A model generated the notes under the pieces. That model was given only the letters and a program-made list of their open reading frames with translations. It was not told the DNA's origin and ran no database searches. Below are positions 24,557 through 33,303 of a stretch of 64,000 nt of DNA, one piece after another. The position numbers and the translations under genes are program-made. This DNA is from UBA8199 sp964507045. GTDB lineage: Bacteria; Verrucomicrobiota; Verrucomicrobiia; Limisphaerales; UBA8199. Numbering within the stretch: position 1 is the stretch's first letter; the number at the start of each line of letters is the position of its first letter. The stretch lies in the NCBI GenBank assembly GCA_964507045.1, contig CAZDOO010000017.1, positions 1-64,000 of the forward strand, read 5' to 3'.

Positions 24557-26001
24557 CGCTTCTTCTCCGGTTCGTCTCCCGGCAAGGGCGTCCGGGGAGT
24601 CCGCGCTTTCAGCCACTCATTCCACCGGTTCCGATTGCTGCCATTCCTCTCGCCCGTGAACTCCTCCAACAACTGGCCGATTTGGCGGTCGCCTTCCGCA
24701 TCGTTCAGACGCTCCAGACAGTTGATGACCGCGGCCAATTCACCCTGGCCGCCAATCTTGAGGCAGGCGCGGGCCGCGGCTGCCCGTGTGCCCGGTTCGT
24801 AGAGCAGATCGTCCAGCCATGGCAAGACGAAGGGATGCCCGATTCGCACCGCTTTGGCGACCAGGCCCTCCCGCTTTTCACCACGCGTGGAGTTCAGGCT
24901 TCGACGGAATCGCTCCACTCGGGCCCGCACTTTGGAGGGGGGCGGAGTGAACCACCAGGCTTGGCGGAGCGAGGAGGCCTTGGCGTTCTTGTCGGCCCAG
25001 GTATGGGACTCCAGGTAGTCCGCGCCGGTCAGGGATCCCTCGCCGCCATCCCCCACGCTGAGCAGCAGCATGGGCCCGGGCGTCTGGCCGAAATACAGCC
25101 GCTGGTTGTTGGCCCGTTCAGTTCGTGTCGGATCGAAATCCACCCAGCCCAGTTCCGGCACATAAGCCTGGGGAAAGCGATGGAATACCTTGTCCAGGTG
25201 GAATGGCGCGTCCAAACGGCCCACAATCCCGCCGACATATCGGGCCGGAATGCCATTCTTGCGACACAGCGCGATGAAGCAATACGTGTATTCGCTGCAG
25301 CTTCCCTTGCCGCTCGTCAGCACCTCGGGCGCCGGTTGCCACTTCCCATCGCGGTCATAGCTCAGACGGTCCATCACCAGGCCAAACACCCCGTCCATCA
25401 CTCCCACGGTTCCCGTCTTTCCGCGCGCCGCCTCTTCGGCCGCCGCGCCAATCACCGGATCGCCTAGCATCAGTTCTTTCCCGTCGCGGAGGTACATTGC
25501 CCGCTCCTCCGGCGAGAGGGCTGCGACACTCGTCCCGGCGCTTGCCCCCGGATTCCATCGAAAACGGCGAACCGTAACCCACGCGGCCCAGCGTCCAACC
25601 AGGTTGGCGCCCGGCGCCAGTTCCTGGCGCTGGTACCGCAGCACCGGCGCCCCCCACCGATCCGCAAGTCGCTCCGGGCTCCCTTCCACCTTCAGCTCGG
25701 TGATATCCTGGTGCGGTAACTGGACTGGCGCATGCAGGTGAATCCGCGGGGAATGCAGCGCGGTCTCGGCGCGGTTGATGATGCGTGTGACGAACACAAC
25801 GGTAGCCTGCGTCTCAGACCCTGATACGATCTGCGCCCTCGGCGCGGATATTACCGTTCCGCCTTGCGAATTGCCCGACGATGCCGCCTGGTCGGCAACC
25901 GCTGCGGCACCGGCGGAGTACAAGGCCACGAGGAGAAAGAACCAGGATGCTGCAGCGCCGCGCCAGCGAGCGGCGCGAGAGGGGTGGTTTCCTTTCGCCA
26001 T
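24553..26001 (-). CDS. Exported transglutaminase-like cysteine peptidase with HEAT-like C-terminus
   Basis: 482 residues from the ATG at 26001, which opens a signal peptide (WFFLLVALYSAGAAAVA); the open frame extends upstream without coding character. The papain-like transglutaminase core is clear: catalytic Cys in GKGSCSEYTYCFIALCRKNG near residue 233, then IPARYVGG, a His in VFHRFPQAYVPELGW aligned with the usual HxWxE (Trp and Glu replaced by Phe and Gln) and Asp in VDFDPT. The C-terminal ~100 residues (LPWLDDLLYEPGTRAAAARA and following) look like helical HEAT-type repeats. Bacterial members act as peptidases or amidases more often than crosslinkers. It is the first gene of the minus-strand operon. 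Confidence 0.85.
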   Translation of the reverse strand: MAKGNHPSRAARWRGAAASWFFLLVALYSAGAAAVADQAASSGNSQGGTVISAPRAQIVSGSETQATVVFVTRIINRAETALHSPRIHLHAPVQLPHQDITELKVEGSPERLADRWGAPVLRYQRQELAPGANLVGRWAAWVTVRRFRWNPGASAGTSVAALSPEERAMYLRDGKELMLGDPVIGAAAEEAARGKTGTVGVMDGVFGLVMDRLSYDRDGKWQPAPEVLTSGKGSCSEYTYCFIALCRKNGIPARYVGGIVGRLDAPFHLDKVFHRFPQAYVPELGWVDFDPTRTERANNQRLYFGQTPGPMLLLSVGDGGEGSLTGADYLESHTWADKNAKASSLRQAWWFTPPPSKVRARVERFRRSLNSTRGEKREGLVAKAVRIGHPFVLPWLDDLLYEPGTRAAAARACLKIGGQGELAAVINCLERLNDAEGDRQIGQLLEEFTGERNGSNRNRWNEWLKARTPRTPLPGDEPEKKR

Positions 26002-26158
26002 AACCGCGATTCTCTGCCCAGATCTCCGCCGCCGCAACTGGAAATTTATGTGGTGACGATTGTGAATGCTTCGAGCGGGGGTCGGCGGCGAGTTTTCCCA
26101 TGATTCCGCTTGCTTTTGTCGGTCGCGGGCCGTACGACGCTGGCAGCCGATGCCATGC

Positions 26159-27391
26159 ATGACCTCACGTGAACGGGTGCTTGCGGCGCTGAACCACCAG
26201 GAGCCGGACCGCGTGCCGATTGATCTGTCCGGGCACCGCTCGTCGGGCATCGCTGCCATGGCTTACAACCGGCTGCGACAGCACCTGGGGCTGCCACGCA
26301 AGCCCATTCGCATCTATGACCCGGTCCAGCAGCTTGCCATCGTGGATGAGGACCTGCTGCAGCGGTTCCACGTGGACACCATTGAGCTGGGCCGCGCCTT
26401 CGCGCACGAGGACAAGTACTGGACGGATTGGGTATTGCCCGATGGCACGCCCTGTTACCTGCCCGCATGGGCCAGGCCCGACCGCCTCAACGGGGAGTGG
26501 GTCCTGCGTTCCGGCGTGACGGGCAATGTCATCGCGCGCATGCCCGAGGGGGTCTGGTATTTCGAGCAGGCAAACTTCCCGTACCTGGAGCACGAGGATT
26601 TGGACCGGCTGGAGGCGGCATTTGCCGAGTGCATGTGGACGGGCATCGCGTCGCCGCCCGGACCCATCGTCGCCGGTCCCAACGGCGCGGCGGTGCTGGC
26701 CGAAGGGGCGCGCAAACTGCGCCGGCAGACGGACCGCGCCATTATCGGCCTGTTTGGCGGCAACCTGCTCGAGTGCGGCCAGTTTCTCTACCGCAACGAC
26801 AACTTCTTCATGCTGCTGGCGGGCGAACCGCAACGCGCCCACCGGTTCCTGGACAAGCTGACCGAAATACACCTGCGCAATCTGGACTGCTTCCTCGCCG
26901 CTGTCGCCGCGCATATAGACATTATTCTCTTCGGCGACGACCTGGGGATGCAGTCCGGCCCGCAGGTTTCGCCCGCCATGTACCGCGAGTTCTTCCAGCC
27001 GCGCGAGCGCGCCATGTGGCAACTGGTCAAGCAGCGCGCGCCGCACCTCAAGATCATGCTCCACTGCTGTGGCGGCGTGCGCGAACTGCTGCCCGGGCTC
27101 ATGGAAGCCGGGCTGGACGCCATCAACCCGGTCCAGATCACTTGCCGCGGCATGGAAACGGGAGGGCTGAAGCGCGACTTCGGTGCCAAGCTCACCTTTT
27201 GGGGCGGTGGCTGCGACACGCGGGACATTCTCATCAAGGGCACACCGGCCCAGGTCAGCCAGCACGTGCACCGGCAGGTGGAAATCCTGCGCCCGGGCGG
27301 CGGCTTCGTCTTCCAGCAGGTCCACAACCTCCTGGCTGATGTGCCGCCGGCTAATATCGTGGCGATGTACGATGCGGTGATGGAATCATAG
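26159..27391 (+). CDS. Uroporphyrinogen decarboxylase (URO-D) family protein
   Basis: 410 residues from MTSRERVLAALNHQEPDRVP, the typical URO-D/methyltransferase-type N-terminus (an ATG three codons upstream is also possible). Later family features are FGDDLGMQSGPQVSPAMYRE, LHCCGGVRELLPGLMEAG and WGGGCDTRDIL. It lacks the heme-pathway HemE N-terminal arginine pattern, so it belongs to the broad MtaA/CmuA-like and uncharacterised URO-D clade often found beside sugar genes in this phylum; methyl transfer or another decarboxylation is possible. It is divergent from the exported operon, with 157 bases between the two starts. Confidence 0.82.
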   Translation: MTSRERVLAALNHQEPDRVPIDLSGHRSSGIAAMAYNRLRQHLGLPRKPIRIYDPVQQLAIVDEDLLQRFHVDTIELGRAFAHEDKYWTDWVLPDGTPCYLPAWARPDRLNGEWVLRSGVTGNVIARMPEGVWYFEQANFPYLEHEDLDRLEAAFAECMWTGIASPPGPIVAGPNGAAVLAEGARKLRRQTDRAIIGLFGGNLLECGQFLYRNDNFFMLLAGEPQRAHRFLDKLTEIHLRNLDCFLAAVAAHIDIILFGDDLGMQSGPQVSPAMYREFFQPRERAMWQLVKQRAPHLKIMLHCCGGVRELLPGLMEAGLDAINPVQITCRGMETGGLKRDFGAKLTFWGGGCDTRDILIKGTPAQVSQHVHRQVEILRPGGGFVFQQVHNLLADVPPANIVAMYDAVMES

Positions 27392-27479
27392 CCGGCCGGC
27401 GGCAGCTTTGTGGCGGTTAGTTGCCACCTCCAACGGAAGATATTGATTCCGGGGCTTTGAATCGGTTCAATCTGTTGGT

Positions 27480-28256
27480 GTGATCGCTAAACGAGTCATC
27501 CCCTGCCTGGACGTCCATGCGGGCCAGGTTACCCGCGGCGTCCGGTTCGGCATTGCCGAGTCCGGCGGACTGCGCAATGTCGGCGATCCCGTCGAGCTCG
27601 CCTTGCGCTACAATGAGCAGGGGGCCGACGAGATGGTCTTCTTCGACATCACCGCTACCGCTCATGGCCGCACGACCATGGTGGATGTGGTCGAACGCGC
27701 CGCCGACCAGTGTTTCATGCCGCTGACTGTTGGCGGCGGCCTTCGCACGGTGGACGACATGTACACCATGCTCCGGGCCGGCGCGGACAAGATCAGCATC
27801 AACTCCTCCGCCATCGCCAACCCCGACTTGATTCGCGCCGGGGCGGAAAAGTTCGGCAGTCAGTGCATTGTGGTCTCGATTGACGCCCGCAAGGTCGCGC
27901 CGGACCGGTGGGAGGTTTTCTCGCACGGCAGCCGCAAGGCAACCGGCTGGGACGCCGTTGAATGGGCCAAACGCGCGGTGTCGCTCGGGGCGGGTGAGAT
28001 CGTGCTCAACAGCATTGATGCCGACGGCACGAAAGAGGGCTTTGACCTGGTCATTACGCGGCGCATCAGCGAGGCGGTCGGGGTGCCGGTCGTGGCCAGC
28101 GGCGGGGCGGGCAAGCTGGAGCACATGGCCGAGGTGCTCCTCGAAGGCAAAGCGGACGCCGTGCTGGCCGCCAGCATCTTCCACTTCGGTGAATTCACCG
28201 TAGGCGCTGTGAAGCAGTTCCTGGCCGGCAAGGGCATTCCCGTAAGGCCGGTCTGA
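27480..28256 (+). CDS. hisF: Imidazole glycerol phosphate synthase cyclase subunit
   Basis: 258 residues, the usual family length. GTG start followed by IAKRVIPCLDV, with catalytic Asp11 in CLDV and Asp130 in VSIDARK. The (beta/alpha)8 barrel phosphate-binding motifs are present (TVGGGLR and VVASGGAG). HisF converts PRFAR plus ammonia from HisH into imidazole glycerol phosphate and AICAR in histidine biosynthesis. No hisH is adjacent; hisI lies 5.2 kb downstream beyond a repeat-rich island. The permease start follows after 5 bases. Confidence 0.96.
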   Translation: MIAKRVIPCLDVHAGQVTRGVRFGIAESGGLRNVGDPVELALRYNEQGADEMVFFDITATAHGRTTMVDVVERAADQCFMPLTVGGGLRTVDDMYTMLRAGADKISINSSAIANPDLIRAGAEKFGSQCIVVSIDARKVAPDRWEVFSHGSRKATGWDAVEWAKRAVSLGAGEIVLNSIDADGTKEGFDLVITRRISEAVGVPVVASGGAGKLEHMAEVLLEGKADAVLAASIFHFGEFTVGAVKQFLAGKGIPVRPV

Positions 28257-28261
28257 CAGGG

Positions 28262-29503
28262 GTGAACCCGAACCATAAAGAACTTCTCGCGGTCATCATC
28301 TTCTGCGCCACCTACCTGCTGATCAGCGGGCGGCAGTTGAAGATTCTGCCGCTGAACCGGCCGGCGGCGGCTTTGCTGGGGACGGTGCTGATGGTGGCCT
28401 TCGGGGTGCTGACGCCCGAGCAGGCCTACCACGCGGTGGATTACGACACGCTGGTCCTGCTGCTGGGCATGATGATCATCTCGGCTTACCTGTGCCTGGC
28501 GGGATTCTTTGAATGGGCGGCGGATTGGATTCTCCGGTGGGCCAAGACCCCGCAGGCGCTCTTATGGCATTTGATTTTCACCGCGGGCGTGTTGTCAGCT
28601 TTGTTGGTGAATGACGTCGTCTGCCTGATGCTGACGCCGCTCGTCGTGGCCGTCATGGTGCGCGGCAAGCTGCCGCTCGCGCCCTACCTGCTGGCGTTGA
28701 CCATGAGCGCCAACCTCGGCAGTGTGGCCACTCTGGTGGGCAACCCGCAGAACATGATCATTGGGCACCTCTCGAAGATTTCCTTCCTGCGGTTTTCCGC
28801 CTCGCTGGTGCCGGTGGCTCTGGTGGGCCTGCTGGTTGAGTATGCCCTGCTGCGCTTCGGGTTTCGCAAGGTCCTCCAGCAGGCGGTCATCCAGCGTCCG
28901 ACCTCGCCGCCGCCGCCGCTGGACCGCCGTCTTCTGATACTGACGCTTGCCGTGCTGGCGCTGGTCTTTGCCGGGTTTATGGCGGGGTTGAACCTGTCCT
29001 GGACTGCCCTGGCCGGCGGCGCGCTGATCATGGTCCTGGCCAAGCGTGACACGCATCCAGTGTTGAAGTTGGTGGACTGGCACCTGTTGGTCTTCTTTGC
29101 ATCGCTGTTCATCGTCGTCGAGGGGCTCAGCAAGACCGGGTTGCCCGACCAGGCCTATCAGCATGTCCAGCCCCTGTTCGGCTCCTCCGTTGCCAGCCAG
29201 GCATGGAACTTCGCCTGGTTCTCCAACCTGGGATCCAATGTGTTCTCCAACGTGCCCTTCGTTCTGGTCGCCGGGAAATGGATCAATAACTTCGCCCAGC
29301 CCGAGCTGATGTGGAAAGTCATGGCCCTGACCACCACCTTTGCCGGGAACCTGACGATTGTGGGTTCAGTTGCCAACATCATCGTGGTCGAGTCGGCGCG
29401 TGGGCATGTCGAGTTGGGGTTCTGGGATTATGCCCGCTACGGCATCCCGGTCACCATTCTCACCACCGTCGCGGGAATGCTGATTCTGTTGTGGCTGCAT
29501 TGA
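28262..29503 (+). CDS. ArsB/NhaD-type (SLC13-like) ion transporter permease
   Basis: 413 residues, almost wholly hydrophobic with about ten to eleven membrane helices. Family features are LLGMMIISAYLCLAGFFEWAA, the helix-hairpin LVNDVVCLMLTPL, SANLGSVATLVGNPQN in the first half, and SNLGSNVFSNVPFV plus GNLTIVGSVANIIV in the second, the internally repeated pattern of the ion transporter superfamily. Substrates of relatives include arsenite, Na+/H+ and dicarboxylates; the substrate cannot be assigned here. GTG start preceded by cagggg, 5 bases after hisF, so probably cotranscribed with it. Confidence 0.88.
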   Translation: MNPNHKELLAVIIFCATYLLISGRQLKILPLNRPAAALLGTVLMVAFGVLTPEQAYHAVDYDTLVLLLGMMIISAYLCLAGFFEWAADWILRWAKTPQALLWHLIFTAGVLSALLVNDVVCLMLTPLVVAVMVRGKLPLAPYLLALTMSANLGSVATLVGNPQNMIIGHLSKISFLRFSASLVPVALVGLLVEYALLRFGFRKVLQQAVIQRPTSPPPPLDRRLLILTLAVLALVFAGFMAGLNLSWTALAGGALIMVLAKRDTHPVLKLVDWHLLVFFASLFIVVEGLSKTGLPDQAYQHVQPLFGSSVASQAWNFAWFSNLGSNVFSNVPFVLVAGKWINNFAQPELMWKVMALTTTFAGNLTIVGSVANIIVVESARGHVELGFWDYARYGIPVTILTTVAGMLILLWLH

Positions 29504-29630
29504 ACGCGAAGAGTCAGTGAGGAGACAGTGAGGGCTCGGCGGAGCGAGCTGGACCGGCTGGGATGCTGGCTCAAGCGGCGGCGTCCCAAGCCGGGCCTGT
29601 AGGAGGTGGAAGGGCAGTTTTTGATCAAGT

Positions 29631-29653
29631 AGCCGGTGGGTCGCCCCGTTCAA
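29631..29653 (+). repeat. 23-bp direct repeat, copy 1
   Basis: Starts agccggtgggtcgccccgtt and is identical to 29811-29833, 180 bases downstream. The second copy overlaps the end of the larger repeat at 29785. Confidence 0.7.
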
Positions 29654-29784
29654 GGTTCGAAGTTCGACGGTTCAGGGTTCTAGGTTTCGTATTCCGACCT
29701 CGCCCAGTCCTTCCTCGCCGAAATCGCCGCCGCCGAAGAACGCCAGTTCCCCTCCGAAGGTATCCAGCCTGCCGGTACCTCGGC

Positions 29785-29823
29785 CCAATCCGGCAGGGTT
29801 GGCAGAGGGCAGCCGGTGGGTCG
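29785..29823 (+). repeat. ~39-bp dispersed repeat, left copy
   Basis: Contains cggcagggttggcaga and ggcagccggtgggtcg. The reverse complement recurs at 33304-33342 with about two mismatches, so the two copies bracket the accessory island in inverted orientation. Part of the same motif (ctgccaaccctgccgg) is also seen near 33230. Confidence 0.7.
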
Positions 29824-29910
29824 CCCCGTTCAAAAAGGAAAAGGTGTCAGTCAATGATAGTGTAATATTCTCTGGTTGACAGAGTCCCTGCGGATGGCTT
29901 AACTCGCCCG

Positions 29911-29938
29911 CGCAGCGCTCAGTACGGGCGGACGCGCA
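29911..29938 (+). repeat. 28-bp dispersed repeat
   Basis: Starts cgcagcgctcagtacgggcg and matches 46340-46367 at 26 of 28 bases, same strand. Both copies are intergenic. Confidence 0.55.
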
Positions 29939-30069
29939 AAAAGCAAATTCCTCACTCACTTTGTCCGGTGGCAAGGTGCGCCGGAGCCTTCGACGACAAC
30001 CGTCGGCACAAGCGTGTCCAAATAGCCACCGCGCGGTGGCGTTCACGGAAAAATGAAGGAAGCGATACG

Positions 30070-31836
30070 ATGAAAAAAATGTTGGTTCTCGGTTGCGGGT
30101 TGCTGGTCGCCGTTCTGGCGTTCGCGGGAGAGCGGGTCCCGCTGTGGCCGGAAGGGAATATCCCGGATTTCCAGCCCCAGCAGATCGCGGCGACCACCCA
30201 GGAGGTGAAAGCGCCGGGATTCAAGCCGGCGGAACATGCGATGCCGTATCTCGACTGGTACGAGGCACCGGCGGAGAGAAACGGCGCCTGCATGCTGCTC
30301 ATTTCCGGCGGCGGATATCAGAATTGTTGCGACGGAGTCTGGATTGACCGGGTCGCGAAGAAGTTGACCGAACTCGGGTTCGTCTGCGCGAGCCTCACCT
30401 ACCGCACGCCGCGTCCGCAAGGGCTGCCGATCTACCAGAGCGCGTGGGAGGACGGGCAGCGCGCCGTCCGCCTCGTCCGCAGCGAGGCGCAGAAGCGCGG
30501 CTTCGACCCGGAGAAGATCGGCGCGTTCGGGTTCTCCGCGGGCTCGCACCTGACGGTCTTGCTCGCGACGAGCGCGCTCACGCCGGCGTACGGGCCGGTC
30601 GACGCGCTCGACCAGCTTCCGTGCCACGTCAACTGGGCGGTGCCGATCTACACCGCCTACGCGCTCACGGACGGGCTCGCCGGCCCCAACACGCGCGAGG
30701 GCGACGCGATCGACGCCAAGCTCTCGGACGTGTTCAAGTTCGACGCGAAGACCTGTCCGATGGCGCTCTTCCACGGCGGGGCGGACATCTATTCGCCGAA
30801 CGGCTCCACGCAGATCTACCGCCAGCTCCGCAGGATGAAAATCCCGGCCGAGATCCATCTCTTCGCGGACCGGCCCCACGGTTTCATGGGCGACGCGAGC
30901 AAGGGCGAGGATGGCACCGCCTACGACCACTGGCTCGACCGCATCGCCGAGTACCTCCGCCAGATGAATTTCGACGGCCGCCTCGGCAAGGAGGAGGATT
31001 TGATGGCCCGTTATCCGAATGACGACGCCCGCGGCGAAACCAGCAAGGAGCCTATCTGGCCGGAAGGCCGGATGCCGGATGTGCAGACGAACCAGTGCCT
31101 GCCTTATCTCGAGTGGCACATGCCGAAGGCACTCAAGACCAAGGCGATCCAGATCATCTACTCCGGCGGCAGTTACACGGGCAACGGTCCTGATGGATTC
31201 GAAGTCGCGCCGGCGCGGCGCTACCTGAACGAGAAGGGCATGACGGTCGTGACGATGAAATACCGCACGCCGCGTCCGCTGGGCGGGCTCGCCAAGCACA
31301 CGACAGCGTGGCAGGATTTGCAGCGCGCCGTCCGCATCGTCCGCAGCCAGGCTGCGGCGAAGGGACTCGATTCCGACCGCATCGGCATCATGGGCTCCTC
31401 GGCCGGCGGGCACCTGACGCTTATGGGCGCGACCAGCTCGAAACGCCGCTCCTATTGGCCGATCGACGATCTCGATAAGCTCTCCTGCAGTGTGCAGTGG
31501 GCGGTCGCGATCTATCCGGCATACGCGCTCACGGACGGCGCGGAAGCCCCGAACGCGAAGGGCGGCAACGAGGACGACGCGCGGCTCGTCCCTGAGTTCT
31601 CGTTCGACCTCGCGACGTGTCCGATCCTGTTCATCCACGGCGACGCGGACGGCTGGGCGGCGATGAATTCGGTGAAGTGCTGGGAGCAGCTTCGCCGCAT
31701 GGGCATCCAGTCCGATCTCCACACGCTGGTCGGCCGTCCCCACTGCTTCCAGCGCAAGGCCGCCCCCGGCACCGGCAGCTACACCTGGATGGGCCGCATC
31801 TGGGAATTCATGAACCACAAGGGGTTCAATAAGTAA
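30070..31836 (+). CDS. Exported tandem alpha/beta-hydrolase (acetyl-esterase-like), duplicated domains
   Basis: 588 residues from the ATG at 30070, which has a good ribosome-binding site (aagga 10 bases upstream) and starts a signal peptide (MKKMLVLGCGLLVAVLAFAG). Two homologous domains lie in one chain. Each has a WPEG start, a YRTPRPxG segment, a GxSAG nucleophile (GFSAGSHL near 155, GSSAGGHL near 442), an Asp (HGGADIYS, HGDADGWA) and a His (RPHGF, RPHCF), so both active sites look complete. Relatives are BD-FAE-like acetylxylan or feruloyl esterases. Codon third positions are richer in G and C (tcg, gcg, gac) than in flanking genes, and the gene lies between inverted repeats, suggesting transfer (inference). 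Confidence 0.85.
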   Translation: MKKMLVLGCGLLVAVLAFAGERVPLWPEGNIPDFQPQQIAATTQEVKAPGFKPAEHAMPYLDWYEAPAERNGACMLLISGGGYQNCCDGVWIDRVAKKLTELGFVCASLTYRTPRPQGLPIYQSAWEDGQRAVRLVRSEAQKRGFDPEKIGAFGFSAGSHLTVLLATSALTPAYGPVDALDQLPCHVNWAVPIYTAYALTDGLAGPNTREGDAIDAKLSDVFKFDAKTCPMALFHGGADIYSPNGSTQIYRQLRRMKIPAEIHLFADRPHGFMGDASKGEDGTAYDHWLDRIAEYLRQMNFDGRLGKEEDLMARYPNDDARGETSKEPIWPEGRMPDVQTNQCLPYLEWHMPKALKTKAIQIIYSGGSYTGNGPDGFEVAPARRYLNEKGMTVVTMKYRTPRPLGGLAKHTTAWQDLQRAVRIVRSQAAAKGLDSDRIGIMGSSAGGHLTLMGATSSKRRSYWPIDDLDKLSCSVQWAVAIYPAYALTDGAEAPNAKGGNEDDARLVPEFSFDLATCPILFIHGDADGWAAMNSVKCWEQLRRMGIQSDLHTLVGRPHCFQRKAAPGTGSYTWMGRIWEFMNHKGFNK

Positions 31837-31842
31837 GTGTCA

Positions 31843-31873
31843 AATTGGAGGTCGCTTTTTGCGACCTCCAATT
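31843..31873. terminator. Perfect 13-bp hairpin with T5 loop after the esterase gene
   Basis: Arms aattggaggtcgc and gcgacctccaatt are perfectly complementary around a TTTTT loop, 6 bases after the esterase stop. There is no T-tract after the stem, so it is not a canonical intrinsic terminator. It may be an mRNA 3'-end stabilising hairpin or part of a mobile-element end. Confidence 0.5.
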
Positions 31874-32087
31874 CAGACCGAACAAGAACAAGTGTCACCC
31901 ATATACTGGTGCGGTATTGAGTTCACAAAGTGAGTTGCGAGACGGTAGTCTTGATTTCATGCCACTTGCCCATCGGTCTTTGGCCGAAGCGGCGTCGTTA
32001 GCCGCCGGCACGGGTGGGGGGCATGGCTTCAAACCAAGCCCTCTGGATGCTTGCGAGAAGCCCAGGAAACGCTGATATTGTAACCGC

Positions 32088-32333
32088 ATGAGCATTGCCA
32101 CTGAGAAGTTGGCTGAGGTGTTAGCCTGGCCGGAACAGGACCGCGCGTTCCTGGCTCGACAACTAATCGCCAGTTTGGATGAGACGGTAGAGCCTGAAGC
32201 CGAAACGGAGTGGAACGAGGTCATCGACCGGCGATCCCGGGAAATGGCAGCCGGCCGAGTGGATACCCGCTCGGAAGAGGAGATGGTCCAGGACGTCCGC
32301 GCCAAGCTCCATGCGCGTCATCCGGCATCCTGA
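32088..32333 (+). CDS. Type II antitoxin, addiction-module component family
   Basis: 81 residues: MSIATEKLAEVLAWPEQDRA, then LARQLIASLDE and a conserved EWNEVIDRRSREMAAGRVD segment. This matches the short all-helical putative addiction module component family (PF09720 type) that pairs with ParE/RelE-type toxins. The end of the gene overlaps the toxin start by 23 bases in another frame, the usual antitoxin-first order. The antitoxin frame looks intact while its toxin partner is interrupted. Confidence 0.85.
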   Translation: MSIATEKLAEVLAWPEQDRAFLARQLIASLDETVEPEAETEWNEVIDRRSREMAAGRVDTRSEEEMVQDVRAKLHARHPAS

Positions 32334-32607
32334 AGTACCGCAGGAGTTGGAAGGCGCCGCCCTCTGGTATGAAGAACGTCAGCCGGGGGTGGGTGAGGAC
32401 TTCCTTGTCGAATATCAAGCCACGCTGAGTTGAATCCTGCGAGAGCCGGAGCGCTGGCGTCAATTCCGCGGAGACAACCGCAAGCTCAACTTTCATCGCT
32501 TTCCTTATGCGATCGTTTATAGCGTGCATGCCGATGAGCTTTACATCAAAGCCGTAATGCACCTCCACCGGCGCCCATTTTACTGGGCGCATCGCCAGCC
32601 CGTTTAG
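32311..32607 (+). pseudogene. RelE/ParE-family toxin interrupted by an in-frame TGA
   Basis: Starting at the ATG at 32311, 40 codons (MRVIRHPEVPQELEGAALWY and onward) lead to TGA at 32431-32433. The same frame continues for 57 more codons (ILREPERWRQF, FHRFPYAIVYSV, IKAVMHLHRRPFYW) to TAG at 32605. Both halves together are a full-length ParE/RelE toxin of the plasmid-stabilisation type. The TGA replaces what is probably an Arg codon (CGA), a single C-to-T change. It is therefore an inactivated toxin beside an intact antitoxin, unless the stop is a sequence error. Confidence 0.85.
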
Positions 32608-32703
32608 CGGGACGCCGTTGGAGCACGTCAGCCCACCTGCAACCGAACAAGTGTCAGTTCTCTCACTGTTTGCACTTCCGAGGCGTGCGGGTAAGGCTGG
32701 AGC

Positions 32704-32766
32704 ATGTCGCGCAAGCTGCGGCTCGAGTATCGTGGAGATTTCCGGGGTTGCCGACTGTGTCAATAG
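32704..32766 (+). pseudogene. Fragment resembling the N-terminus of a REP-associated (Y1) transposase
   Basis: Reads MSRKLRLEYRGD and stops after 20 codons. REP-associated tyrosine transposases commonly begin M(S/A)RKxRxEYPGAxYHV; only the first eight or so residues match here, so the assignment is weak and rests on the characteristic opening plus the repeat-rich setting. Confidence 0.35.
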
Positions 32767-32768
32767 TG

Positions 32769-32960
32769 AGAACCGGCACGTGCATGGTGCAGGAAGGAGT
32801 GGGTCTGGTCACCCTGCGCGATCTTTTGGGCCACCAGCAGATCACCAGTACCCGGATCTACATCCACCTGACCGCGCAGGACCTGCGCCAGGCGACCGAC
32901 AAACACCCGGTCAGCAAACTGATCAAGCGGGTTGAGGAGTTGCTGCCCAACACCAGGCTT
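32769..32960 (+). pseudogene. C-terminal fragment of a XerC/D-type tyrosine recombinase
   Basis: Reads RTGTCMVQEGVGLVTLRDLL then GHQQITSTRIYIHLTAQDLR. This is the last third of a tyrosine recombinase: the LLGH motif (LGH) and the nucleophile Tyr in TRIYIH are present. The catalytic HxxR region just before is degraded and the N-terminal two thirds are missing. The fragment supports past integration activity in the island. Confidence 0.75.
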
Positions 32961-33303
32961 CCGTCCCATCCGTCCCATTGGTCCCTTGCGTCCCTGCCGT
33001 CCCTTGAAATCTGAAATCAACAGAGCCACGTCGCGCCCATGTGGGGAACAAGTCGGTCCTGGGCTGCCTCTCGCGAGCCAGTTCATCCTGACCAGGATGA
33101 AAGCAGGTAGCCGGAGGTCGCCGCCCCCTCTCCCCCGGCGACCTCCGGAAAGCGGTGCCTCTGACCCCACCACCCTGGATGGGGTGGCAGATCGTCCCGG
33201 GTGCCAGGCGTCTTCTGCATGCGGGTTGGTTCTGCCAACCCTGCCGGGGTGGAACACCCCTTACCCCGCGTACCGGTGGTCGTTTCCCCCTGTCATCCCG
33301 AAA

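Larger units (their letters stand above)
29504..30069. other. Repeat-rich intergenic region bordering the accessory island
   Basis: No gene is supported in 566 bases. It contains 23-bp direct repeats (29631-29653 and 29811-29833), a ~39-bp repeat that recurs inverted at 33304-33342, and a 28-bp sequence at 29911-29938 that recurs near 46340. The last 20 bases hold the ribosome-binding site (aaggaagcg) of the tandem esterase. Confidence 0.7.

Noticed and set aside
29876..29904. TTGACA followed by TTAACT as a promoter for the tandem esterase
   Set aside because: The -10 match is poor and the site lies about 165 bases from the start inside repeat sequence; not enough to call.
32431..32433. TGA in the toxin gene as a selenocysteine or recoded codon
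   Set aside because: No SECIS-like hairpin was seen, the position is probably Arg in the family, and a C-to-T change explains it more simply.
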